Positions 24,151-35,270 of a DNA stretch of 64,000 bases are shown here, one piece after another. The translations under genes and the position numbers were made by a program. This DNA comes from Haematobia irritans (taxonomy: Eukaryota; Arthropoda; Insecta; Diptera; Muscidae). The notes beneath the pieces were generated by a model. The model was not told the origin of the DNA, did no database searches, and saw only the letters and a list, made by a program, of their open reading frames with translations. Each line of letters opens with the position of its first letter. The first letter of the stretch is position 1. Location: contig NC_134398.1 in assembly GCF_050003625.1 (NCBI RefSeq), forward strand, positions 18,426,997 to 18,490,996, written 5' to 3'.

Positions 24151-25402
24151 ATGTTGACTTTAAAACTTTTTGCTATAGGAATCTTGGTAACATTAGTGGG
24201 CCTATGCTCCTCTGAGAATATAGAAGGATCAAAGGAGCAAATTATTAATCAACCAGGTAGGAATATTTGCAAATAATTATAAATAATGGATCTTAAAAAT
24301 AAAAATCCTCTTTCCAGATTTCGTAGAACCGGCCGAGCCAAGTGTCCAGCCTACAGAAATACCTAAAAGGGAAGGAAAACGCCGTAAGGATCATTCTCCT
24401 AATGTCCATATCGAGAATATTTATATTCCCCATCAAATACAAAAGGGAGAGGAAACAATTGAAGGTTATCCAATGTATCCCATTTACACACAACCCTTGA
24501 CTTCGCCCTATGATAGGAGGCCTTCGAAATCTAAACATAAAACAAAACCTAAGCCATCACCCACAGAAACCCAAATACCAGAGGAACAAAATCAAGAACC
24601 AACATTAAATACTCAACAGAAACCTTTGCTGATTTATAGACCCGATGACGATGATGACGAAGAGGAATCCCCAAATGATTTCATAAAAATTCCCACTTCA
24701 GTATTATCATCCATACAACCTCAGTTATCTGTAAATCCCATTGCCAATCCCGGTTATCCATATTTCATTATCATAAATGCTCCCAATCAAAGAAAATCGT
24801 CACAATCCATGAAGAAACCAAAACCCAAACCATCCAAAGAAGAACATGAAGAAGATGTAGGAGAAGCTGATCATTCGGATTTCATAAAACCCCTGAGCTC
24901 TCAAATTCCCTTAGAGGTTAAGAAACCTTTGACAAAATCATCAGTAGCTTTAAGGAAATCTCATCCAAGGTTAAAGAGTTCAAATTTTAATGCCAACACC
25001 GGATTTTCTATTGCGAAATATCTGATGGGTTATCCTTCCTCCTATGGCAATCAGGGCTGGGAAAGATCCATACAAAATAAAAATGATTTTCCAGTTGTAG
25101 CCGAAGATGATACAGAAGATGATGAAGAGGCAAATGATATGGAAGATGAAGCATTGGAAACCGAGAAGAGTAATACTCCCAGTGATAATGTAGACAAAGT
25201 TGAAGAAGCAAACACTGAGGAATCTGAGAATACAAATGCTTTCCAACAATTTCAACAGTTGATCAATGGAAGAGGTAATAAATTACCAGTGGATTATATA
25301 TTTGGCTCCCAAAGGCCCAAATATAAAATTGATGATCGTATTGCTTTGGTCTTCCTTAGACATTCCAAACGGGGGCGACAATTGTTATTGGAGGAAATTT
25401 AA
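24151..25402 (+). CDS. secreted acidic, proline-rich protein (two exons, unknown family)
   Basis: Exon 1 (24151-24256) and exon 2 (24318-25402) join across a 61-bp GT-AG intron to encode 396 residues. The intron is needed: exon 1 ends one base into a codon, and only splicing links the signal peptide in frame to the long downstream frame. Residues 1-21 form a signal peptide (MLTLKLFAIGILVTLVGLCS), so the product should enter the secretory pathway. The mature chain is low in complexity, with Lys/Pro stretches (KPKPSP, KKPKPKPSK), acidic runs (PDDDDDEEE, EDDTEDDEEAND) and a repeated DFIK motif. It has one conserved-looking hydrophobic patch, GYPYFIIINAP, and a basic C-terminus. There are no cysteines after the signal peptide in exon 1 and none visible in exon 2. 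Context of TATA box, short leader and AATAAA supports a real gene. Function is unknown; a cuticle, salivary or reproductive secretion is possible but unproven. Confidence 0.82.
24257..24317 (+). other. intron of the host gene
   Basis: This is a 61-bp intron with donor GTAGGA and acceptor TTTCCAG, AT-rich in between. The length is typical of short dipteran introns. It interrupts codon 36 after its first base (phase 1). Confidence 0.8.
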
Positions 25403-25440
25403 AAGTTTTCGTAAAATTAGAGTCTGGCTAAATTGAAAGC

Positions 25441-25446
25441 AATAAA
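25441..25446 (+). terminator. polyadenylation signal of the host gene
   Basis: AATAAA lies 39 bp after the stop codon. Further AATAAA-like copies follow around 25463-25477, so the 3' end may be slightly variable. Confidence 0.7.
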
Positions 25447-25479
25447 ATATTTAAGAAAGCATAAATAAAAAATAAACAA

Positions 25480-26044
25480 AAATTTTTTTTTACATAAATT
25501 TCTTTGATTTCTGATATATTCCAGGGATACCTCAATTCAGTTACAATGGTCTATGTTATGCTAAAAAATTGAACTTTATTTGTCATCATCATAGAGGAAG
25601 GACATCAACCTCCTATCTTTAAGGCATAGACAAAGAGGCATAAGGGTACAATGGACAATCCATCAATGGCTATATTGAAAAAATACTGTTTCAAAACTAC
25701 AGAAATAAAATTTAGGCCTAAATCAATAAACTTTCTGGAGAATAGAAAATTGATGTAAAGATAACTTCAAGTAATCCTCAATGGATATTTGTATAATTTA
25801 ATATTTTACTTACGACAAATCATTTCATTGTCTTATATTGTGCACTGATTCAATGAAAGTATTTACCTGAAATTAGAAGAAGAAAATATTTATTATTATT
25901 TTTGATTGCCTATAATAGGTAGGTACAGTAGGAACCTTAACAATTTGCCAAAACAATATCACATGATAACGTGTTCTTTTAGTACATTTCGCATAAGCAA
26001 TGCAGGTTCTGAAATCCCCCTAGTATAACTTTCAAAATAATAAA
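25480..26044. other. unique AT-rich DNA downstream of the host gene
   Basis: I see no feature here. The phrase GGTACAGTAGGAA at about 25921 recurs near 29180 and 29340, on the far side of the next array. Confidence 0.45.
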
Positions 26045-29000
26045 TTAATAAAAAATATTTTATAGAAATAAAAATTTGAGAAAATGTTCTATAAAAATAA
26101 AACGTTGACAACATTTTCTATAGAAATAAAATTTTAACAATCATTTCTAAAGCTATAAATAAATGAAAAAATTTTCTATAAAAATAAAATGTTGACAAAA
26201 ATTTCTATACGAGTAGAAATAAAATGTTGACAAAATTTTCTATAGAAATAAAAGTTTGACAAAGTTTTTTATGGAAATAAAATTTTGACAAAATGTTCTA
26301 TAAAAATAAAATTTTGACAAAATGTTCTATAGCAATAAACAAATGCCAAAATGTTCTATAGAAATAAAATTTGGACAAAATTTTCTATAGAAATAAAATT
26401 TGGACACAATTTTCTATAGAAATAAAATTTTGACAAAATTTTTTATAAAAATAAAATTTTGACAAAATTTGTTATAGAAATAACATTTTGAAAAAAATCT
26501 ATAGAAATAAAATTTTTATAACAATAAGATATAGACAAAATTTTCTATAGAAATAAAATTTAGACAAAATTTTCTATAGAAATAAAAATTGGACAAAATT
26601 TTCTATAAAAATAAAATTTTGACAAATTTTTTTTGGAAATAAAATTATGAAAAAATGTTCTATAAAAATAAAATTTTGACATAAAAATTTTGACAAAATT
26701 TTCTGTAGAAATAAAATTTGGACACAATTTTCTATAGAAATAAAATTTTGACAAAATTTTCTATAGCAGTAAAATTTGGACAAAATTTTCTAAAGAATTA
26801 AAATGTAGATTTTTTTTTTATAAAAATCAAAATTGGGCAACATTTTCTATAGAAATAAAATTTAGATAAAATTTTCTATAGAGTTAATATTTGGACACAA
26901 TTTTCTATAAAAAATTATCTTTAAAAATAAAATTTTTGCAAAATTTTCTATATAAATAAAATATTGACAAAATTTTCTGTAGAAATAAAATTTTGACAAA
27001 ACTTTCTATAAAAAAATAACATTTTAACAAAATTTTCTATAGAAATAAAATGTTGACAAAATTTTCTATAGAAATAAAATTTTGACAAAATTTTCTTTAG
27101 AAATAAAATTTTAACAAAATTTTCTATAGAAATAAAATTCTTACAAAATTTTCTATAGAAATAAAATTTTTACAAAATTTTGGCAAAATTTTCTATAGAC
27201 ATAAATAAATAACAAAATTTCCTATAGAAAGAAAATTTTGACAATAGATATACTCGTAGAAATAATAGAAATAAAATTTTTACAAAATTGTTTATAGAAA
27301 TAAAATTTTGACAAAATTTTTTTAAATAAAATTTTAACAAAATTTTCTATAGAAATAAAATTTTGACAAAATTTTCTATAGAAATAAATTTTTGACAAAA
27401 TTTTCTATAGAAAGAAAAGTTTGACAAAATTTTCTATAGACGTAAATAAATAACAAAATTTCCTATAGAAAGAAAATTTTGACAAAATTTTGTATAAAAA
27501 ATAAAATTTTAACAAAATTTTCTATAAAATTAAATTTTAACAAAATTTTCTATAGAAATAAAATGTTGACAAAATTTTCTATAGAAATAAAACTTTGACA
27601 AAATTTTCTTTAAAAATAAAATTTTAACAAAATTTTCTACAGAAATAAAATTTTGACAAAATTTTCTATAGAAATAAAATTTTTACAAAATTTTCTATAG
27701 ACATAAATAAATAACAAAATTTCCTATAGAAAGAAAATTTTGACAATAGATATACTCGTAGAAATAATAGAAATAAAATTTTTACAAAATTGTTTATATA
27801 AATAAAATTTTGACTAAATTTTTTTTAAATAAAATTTTAACAAAATTTTCTATAGAAATAAAATTTTGACAAAATTTTCTTTAAAAATAAAATTTTAACA
27901 AAATTTTCTGTAGAAATAAAAATTTGACAAAATTTTCTATAGAAATAAAATTTTAACAAAATTTTCTATAGAAATAATATTTTGGCAAAATTTTCTATAG
28001 AAACAAAATTTTGGCATAGACATAAATAAATAACAAAATTTTCTATAGAAACAAAATTTTGGAAAAATGTTCTATAGACATAAATCAATAACAAAATTTT
28101 CTATAGAAATAAAATTTTGACAAAATTTTCTTTAAAATTAAAATTTTAACAAAATTTTTAGAAATAAAATTTTAACAAGATTTTCTATAGAAATAAAATG
28201 TTGACAACATTTTCTAAAGAAATAAAATTTGAAAAAATTTTCTTTAAAAATAAAATTTTAGCAAAATTTTCTATAAAAATAAAATGTTGACAAAATTTTC
28301 CATAGAAATAAAATTTTGACAAAATTTTCTATAAAAAATAAAATTTTAACAAAATTTTCTATAGAAATAAAATTATGACAAAATTTTGTTTAAAAATAAA
28401 ATTTTAACAAAATTTTCTATAGAAATAAAAATTTGACAAAATTTTCATTAGAAATAAAATTTTAACAAAATTTTCTATAGAAATAAAATTTTGGCAAAAT
28501 TTTCTATAGAAACAAAATTTTGGCATAGACATAAATAAATAACAAAATTTTCTATAGAAATAAAATTTTGACAAAATTTTCTATAGAAATAAAATTTTAA
28601 CAAGATTTTCTATAGAAATAAAATTTTTACGCAATTTCTATAGAAATAAAATTTTTTACAAAATTTTCTTTAAAAATAAAATTTTAGCATAATTTTCTAT
28701 AAAAATAAAATGTTGCCAAAATTTTCTATAGAAATAAAATTTTGACAAAATTTTCTATAAAAAATAAAATTTTAACAAAATTTTCTATAGAAATAAAAAT
28801 TGGACAAAATTTTCTATAGAAATAAAATTTTAACAAAATTTTCTTTAGAAATAAAATTTTGGCAAAATTTTCTATAGAAACAAAATTTTGGCATAGACAT
28901 AAATAAATAACAAAATAGATATACTCGTAGAAATAATAGAAATAAAATTGTTACTAAATTTTCTATAGAAATAAAATTTGGCAATTTTTTTTTTTTTAAT

Positions 29001-29095
29001 AAAATTTTGACAAAATTTTCTATAGAAATAAAATTTGACAAAATTTTCTATAGAAATAAAATTTTAATAAAATTTTCTGTAGTATTAAATGTGGA
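26045..29095 (-). repeat. 29-bp AT-rich array, GACAAAA orientation, 3 kb
   Basis: About one hundred units of the same repeat as at 6265 but on the opposite strand: AAAATTTTCTATAGAAATAA followed by AATTTTGAC. Irregular units mark internal block duplications: GATATACTCGTAGAAATAAT occurs near 27247, 27749 and 28917, with a 502-bp offset for the first pair, and TAGACATAAATAAATAACAA recurs several times. Phe/Lys/Asn-rich ORFs here are repeat artefacts. Confidence 0.95.
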
Positions 29096-30523
29096 AAAAT
29101 TTTTATTTTTGTTGTTTTTTTTTCGTTTTTTCTGAAAAACTACTTTAAAATTATTGCTTGAAAATCCTAAGGGTACAGTAGATGGGTACAGTAGGAATCA
29201 TGATCGGTCCGGAAATTAATCAACGGCCATGTTATCCACTATTAAGCCATGACTTTTAACGCTTCTATATTAAAGAGTTTTCTCAAAAGTTTATTAAAAA
29301 GTATACCTCAACGTCCTTTGGAAATTGTAGTAGTTGGGTACAGTAGGAATCTTAATTCCTTATATGGATTCATTAAAACAAAGTCTGTATGAGTGAATTT
29401 TATGTTAGCCCAGAATTTCAAGTTCTTTAAAGTTTTTTCTTTCCTTACTTTTATAAGAAATTAAGGCTTTACGCGTTATAGACGAAAGAATCTTGTGAAA
29501 ACTTTTTTTATTTCATATACAAGCTGCTAGCTTTTCTGTCTGATGATGATGATGGTTTTAACAAAAATTATTATGTCTGGTGGTTTCCCAGACATGCATT
29601 AACATGTGCGGTTATACTAAAAAACAAAAAAAGGAGAAATGATCCAGAAAACAAAACTGAAAGGAATGAAATTCATGGAAACAGAAGCTCTAGTGGGAAT
29701 CACAGAATTTGTTTTTTTTAAGAAAAAAATCTTTTGGCAGTTCCGTTTTTATTTTTATTTTATTTTTTTCAGTTTAATATGAAAGAATGTAATATCTTTC
29801 AAAGTTCTGGGCAAAAAAGGAAACCAGAGAGAAAACAAGTTGATAAAAAGCTTTTAAAAAGTCTCATTCCATTTTTTTGGTATAGGTTTTCGTCCCTTGT
29901 GCCCGTGTACCGTCTATATTCATCTGTAGCATATACAGCATTTTTGTATAAAATTTTTGTTAATTTTTTTCGTTTGAATTTCTTTCCTTTTTGGGTTCAT
30001 TTTATATTATATCTCAACCTCAAATTTCATAAATGTCTTCTTTTTGTGTGGGCTCTCTCTCTTGTTCGTTATGTATCATAAGCCATGTATATGGTATCAT
30101 ACAAACACCACAACGAGATAACCATTTAACTTTGCATCATATCATAAACCTCCTTGGAGAATATGTATTTTCCACTTTCCTAACAGACACCATAACCATG
30201 TCTACATTAGAGAGTATTCCTTGTGTAAAACTTAGAACATATTTTCGGACATATTTGGTAAAATTCACTTATGGCGGTGTCAAACATCCACGTCACACCC
30301 ATATTGGAAAACTTTTCTGAACATAGAATATTGTTCTCATTTTAAGGTAGCTTTAGTATATTCACTTTTAGAAAGTAAATTATGGCAAAGGTCAGACGAT
30401 CGCCATATCCTTAAAAGTAGCCTATGTTGGAGAATAATAAATAAAAACACCATCCTACAATCATGATATCCGATTGTACAATCATCACAGACGAGTCCAC
30501 AATCATAAGAACTGACTATATAT
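29096..30523. other. low-repeat non-coding DNA
   Basis: This contains scattered GGGTACAGTAGGAATC phrases (about 29180, 29340) and two small ORFs (29734-30081, 30033-30320) without start context, codon bias or recognisable domains. No gene is called. Confidence 0.4.
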
Positions 30524-30960
30524 TAGAGGTGTGCACTAGAGGTGTGCACGTGAGTAATATTTTACTCACGCTCACGCACACTCACGACGGAAAAATCTTA
30601 CTCACGCACACTCACGCACGATATTGTTTGGTAGGACTCACGCACACTAATGAAAAGAAAATTTGTACTCACGCACGAAAGTGTCGTGACTCACGAAAAA
30701 TACCATGACTCAAGAAATATATCGTGACTCACGAAAAATGTCGTGACTCACGAACAATTTTTTGAGTAATTTACCTTAGCGACGCGTCTGAAAACATGAG
30801 CATTATTAAAATCAAGAGCGTTATTACACTCTTGACATCCCAGGTGTCACTAAAATTGTAAATGAATTTAACTCTTAAGCGTTTTATGTTGGTGAGCAGG
30901 ATTATTTTCGTGAGCGTACATCTTTACGACTCACGCGTGAGTCACGACATTTTCGTGTCA
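30524..30960. mobile_element. CTCACG-rich repeat island, possible transposon end
   Basis: It opens with a 13-bp direct duplication TAGAGGTGTGCAC (30524-30536, 30537-30549) and a hairpin with 9-bp arms CGTGAGTAA/TTACTCACG (30549-30570). At least ten CTCACG motifs follow. Near its end lies a perfect 16-bp palindrome GACTCACGCGTGAGTC (30928-30943). The opening resembles some hAT termini, but I find no matching right end, so the element class is a guess. Confidence 0.5.
30684..30760 (+). repeat. 19-bp tandem repeat with TGACTCA core, four copies
   Basis: TGACTCA starts at 30687, 30706, 30725 and 30744, exactly 19 bp apart, within units close to GTGACTCACGAAAAAT. TGACTCA is the AP-1 (Jun/Fos) binding consensus. 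A fifth site (TGAGTCA, 30938-30944) lies in the palindrome nearby. Whether any factor binds is unknown. Confidence 0.8.
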
Positions 30961-30964
30961 TTTC

Positions 30965-32145
30965 TGTAGAATTTTTTTTTTTCAAAATTTTATTTTGTAG
31001 AAAATTTTGTCTAAATTTTACTGCAATAGAAAATTTTGTCAAGATTTTATTTCTATAGAATATTTGGTAACATTTGATTTCTACAGAGAATTTTGTCAAA
31101 TTTTTTGTTATAGAAAATGTTGTCAAAGTTTCAGTTTTACAGAAAATTTTGTCAACATTTTATTAATATAAAAAATGTTGTCCAAATTTTATCAATAGGA
31201 TATTTTGTCATGGTTTCATTTTAAAAAAGAATTTTGTCAAAATTATATGTCCATAGAAAATTTTGTCAAAATTGTATTTCTATAGAAAATTTTGTTAAAA
31301 TTTTATTTCTATAGAAAATTTTCTAAAAATTGTATTTCTATAGTAAATTTTGTCAAAATTTTATTTCTATAGAAAATTTTGTCAAACTTTTATTTCTATA
31401 CAAAATTTTGTCAAAATTTTATTTCTATGGAAAACTTTGTCAAAATTTTATTTCTATAGAAAATTTTGTCAAAATTTAATTTCCCTAGAAAAATTTGTTA
31501 AAAATATATTTCTATAGAAAATGTTTCAAAATTTAGTTTCCCTAGAACATTTTGTTAAAAATATATTTCTATAAAAATTTTTTTTTTATTTTTATGGAAA
31601 AGTTTGTCAAAATTTTATTTCTGTGGAGAATTTTGTCAAAATTTTATTTTTATGGAAAATTTTGTCAAAATTTTGTTAAAATTTTGTTTCTATACAAAAT
31701 TTGGTAAAAATTTTGTTTCTATACAAAATTTGGTAAAAATTTTATTTCTATAGAAAATTTGGTAAAAATTTTATTTCTATAGAAAATTTTGTCAAAATTT
31801 TATTTGTGTAGAAAATTTTGTCAAAAATTTATTTCTATAGAAAATTTTGTCAAAAATTTATTTCTATAGAAAATTTCGTCAAAATTTTATTTCTATAGAA
31901 AATTTCGTCAAAATTTTATTTCTATAGAAAATTTTGCCAAAATTTTATTTCTGTAGAAAATTTTGTCAAAAGTTTGTTTCTATATAAAATTTAGTCAAAA
32001 TTTTATTTCTATAGAAAATTTTGCAAAATTTTATTTCTATAGAAAATTTTGTCAAAATTTTGTTTCTATATAAAATTTGGTCAAAATTTTATTTCTATAG
32101 AAAATTTTGCAAAATTTTTTTTCTGTAGAAAATTTTGTCAATATA
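30965..32145 (+). repeat. 29-bp AT-rich array, GTCAAAA orientation, 1.2 kb
   Basis: About forty units with TTTTATTTCTATAGAAAA. It abuts the CTCACG island on the left. On the right it runs directly into the recurrent flank described at 32155-32235. Confidence 0.93.
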
Positions 32146-32154
32146 TAGACAATT

Positions 32155-32235
32155 TATCAAGTCCTTCTTTGCAAAATCTACCAAAACATCAAGACTTCTA
32201 CCATTTTACCAACATATAAAAAAAAACTTCCATTT
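32155..32235 (-). repeat. recurrent array flank, copy 1 (reverse orientation)
   Basis: In reverse complement this reads ATGGTAGAAGTCTTGATG then TTTTGGTAGATTTTGCAAAG. The same unique sequence borders 29-bp arrays at 40028-40090 and 54445-54500, always on the same side relative to repeat orientation. It is probably the terminal part of a mobile element whose interior is the array. Confidence 0.75.
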
Positions 32236-33817
32236 TTACTAACTGTAGCATCCGCGATCACAATATAAATTTGGTGGCACTGAGATTGTAAGTCAAATTT
32301 TGCTATACGAAAGTAAAATCATGGCAATCGCATGATTGTACCATCTTGATATTCGATTGTACAATCAATTCATACGAATGTATGATCATGAAAACTTCTG
32401 GGAGTTTTATGTCAAATCTTTGCGGGATCCATTTCTACAGTAGCATATTTTTCTTCGATCTGGATACAGCTTCATGGGCCCTTTGAGCACTCTCTTGAAA
32501 TTTAATTCATTGTTTTCAACAATTACCACTTACAATATTTCAAGTCATCTCTTGAACAAAAAAAGACACTACTTTCGATATCAAAATTGTTCATTGTACT
32601 CTAATGATAATCACCTTCAAGCTACTACATTTTGTATCTCAGCAAATTAAACATGGTACATGTAATCTATTTTTACAGGTTTCGCTCATGCCTAAGGCCT
32701 ACATGTCAGCAAAGAGATTTAACACTAATCAGGCAGGAAGGCCATCTAACCGAGCATAAATTCAATTTTTATTGCATTGTTCTTTTTCATCATTCTGGAG
32801 TCCTCCTCGTCACTAGTAGTTCGATCCTGGGTCTTGTGTCAGCCAAGTACTCGTAGCAAAGAGGAAAATCTCCTTTTAAATCACTGGAATATGTCATTAA
32901 CATGTACACCTTTGTTGAAATGAATGGAAACCTAAGACCGAAGGACAAAATCCTCCTTTGGTCAGAGAAGAAACAAAAACAAAAAAAAACTAAAACATCA
33001 GCTTTTCTACATTCGCTTACTAGTCCTAGTCATCCATACGTCCATCCGGGGAGAAGCTTATGGTGGGCAACAAAACCATTGAAACTACTTCCATGTCATC
33101 TATCTTTGTGTTTGCAGTAGCTTCTCGAGGACTTTGTATGTTGTACCAATTTTTTGTGTGTGTTTTGCTTTCATTTTTGTTTTAGAAAATATTCAGTGAA
33201 CAGAGTTCCAATTTTGTGAGCCGTTTTTTGTTTTTGTTTGTTTCTTATTCACTTTAGTTTCGTTCATCATTCCCTTCAGTCTTCATCCAGTTATAATGAA
33301 AGACTGACTGGCAATCCATCAATTTGTAAATCTCGCCTTAAATTCCTCTTCAAACACCAAGGCAACATACACAACCTAGTCTACACTTTCCCGGAAATAG
33401 GCGAAGGCAAGGTAGTAGGGCATCAAAATGAAGATTTAGGTATGGCAATAGCAGCATACAATGATGTACCTTTCGTAACTTAAATAAAACAAAACAAAAA
33501 CTGTCCTATGACCTGTAGCAAGGGGTAAGAGAGAAAGATAGAGAGGGAGAGTGTTTTGGGGGAATTGTATTCTTCCTTTGGGGGGTCTTCTACCATAACC
33601 TCTGAGGACATAAATTCCAAAAATACTCCACGTACCTACATACACACACGAAGGCATATATATGCTTTAATTCCATGCAGGATCCTTTGCTGTTATTTCT
33701 TCTACTGCAGCTGCAGGATAACAACGCAAAAAATTCGAAACAACATTTTCAATGTCCAGCAGTGAAACATGTCAAATTTCAAACTTCCTGTTTTTCTAAG
33801 AGATCAAAAAATGATCT
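32236..33817. other. unique non-coding DNA
   Basis: Several short frames (32632-32856, 32902-33120, 33238-33483, 33556-33765) show no domain, splice or promoter support. This is plausibly intronic or intergenic. Confidence 0.4.
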
Positions 33818-34337
33818 TACACTGAGAATAAAGAAATGGTAAAAAAATTAAGAAAAGGTAAGGATAGCATAACCAAGCACCAAAGTCAAAATCTTATTTC
33901 TATAGAAAATTTTGTCAAAATTTTATTTCTATAGAAAATTTTCGCAAAATTTTATTTCTATAGAAAATTTTCTCAAAATTTTATTTCTATCGAAAAATTT
34001 TCTCAAAATTTTATTTCTATAGAAAATTTTATCAAAATTTTATTTCTATAGAAAATTTTATCAACATTTAATTCTATAGCAAATTTTGTCAAAATTTTAT
34101 TCCTGTAGAAAATTTTGTAAAAATCTTATGTCTGAAGAAATTTTTGTCAAAATTTAATTTCAATAGAAAATTTTGTCAAGAATTTATTTCTATAGGAAAT
34201 TTTGTCAAAATTTAATTTTTATAGAAAATTTTGTCAAAATTTTATTTCTATAGAAAATTTTATGAAAATTGTATTTCTATAGAAAATTTGTAAAATTTTT
34301 TTTTTCTATAGGAAATTTTATCAAAATTTTATTTCTA

Positions 34338-35270
34338 AAGGGTGATTTGTTAAGAGCTTGATAACTTTTTTTTTTTTTTAAACGCATAAAATTTGCAAAA
34401 TCTCATCGGTTCTTTATTTGAAACGTTAGATTGGTCCATGACATTTACTTTTTGAAGATAATTTCATTTAAATGTTGACCGCGGCTGCGTCTTAGGTGGT
34501 CCATTCGGAATGTCCAATTTTGGGCAACTTTTTCGAGCATCTCGGCCGGAATAGCCCGAATTTCTTCGGAAATGTTGTCTTCCAAAGCTGGAATAGTTGC
34601 TGGCTTATTTCTGTAGACTTTAGACTTGACGTAGCCCCACAAAAAATAGTCTAAAGGCGTCAAATCGCATGATCTTGGTGGCCAACTTACCGGTCCATTT
34701 CTTGAGATGAATTGTTCTCCGAAGTTTTCCCTCAAAATGGCCATAGAATCGCGAGCTGTGTGGCATGTAGCGCCATCTTGTTGAAACCACATGTCAACCA
34801 AGTTCAGTTCTTCCATTTTTGGCAACAAAAAGTTTGTTAGCATCGAACGATAGCGATCGCCATTCACCGTAACGTTGCGTCCAACAGCATCTTTGAAAAA
34901 ATACGGTCCAATGATTCCACCAGCGTACAAACCACACCAAACAGTGCATTTTTCGGGATGCATGGGCAGTTCTTGAACGGCTTCTGGTTGCTCTTCACTC
35001 CAAATGCGGCAATTTTGCTTATTTACGTAGCCATTCAACCAGAAATGAGCCTCATCGCTGAACAAAATTTGTCGATAAAAAAGCGGATTTTCTGCCAACT
35101 TTTCTAGGGCCCATTCACTGAAAATTCGACGTTGTGGCAGATCGTAAGTCTATTCATGATGAAATGTCAAAGCATACTGAGCATCTTTCTCTTTGACACC
35201 ATGTCTGAAATCCCACGTGATCTGTCAAATACTAATGCATGAAAATCCTAACCTCAAAAGAATCACCCTT
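34338..35270 (-). mobile_element. Tc1/mariner DD41D transposon, internally deleted
   Basis: This 933-bp element has ends AAGGGTGATT on both sides (10 bp perfect) and TA duplications at 34336-34337 and 35271-35272. It is inserted in the 29-bp array, and the array reads on across it. The transposase DNA-binding half is missing, so this is a deletion derivative that depends on a full-length copy elsewhere. Confidence 0.92.
34445..35194 (-). pseudogene. DD41D (rosa-like) transposase, N-terminus deleted
   Basis: The open part (34445-35098) encodes the catalytic domain of 217 residues. It shows ILFSDEAHFW for the first Asp, WFQQDGATCHTA for the second and SCDLTPLDYFLW for the third. There are 41 residues between the second and third, so DD41D, the spacing of the rosa lineage first known from a tephritid fly. 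The same frame continues upstream to about 35194 (KEKDAQYALTFHHE) but is cut by TAG at 35147-35149, probably from a CAG codon. The helix-turn-helix half is absent, and there is no ATG at the start of the open part. Confidence 0.9.

Noticed and set aside
29734..30320. Two overlapping ORFs of 115 and 95 codons
   Set aside because: No recognisable domain, hydrophobic composition from poly-T, and no gene context.
33238..33765. Possible exon with an 81-codon ORF
   Set aside because: No matching splice partner or coding signature within the window; I cannot distinguish it from chance.
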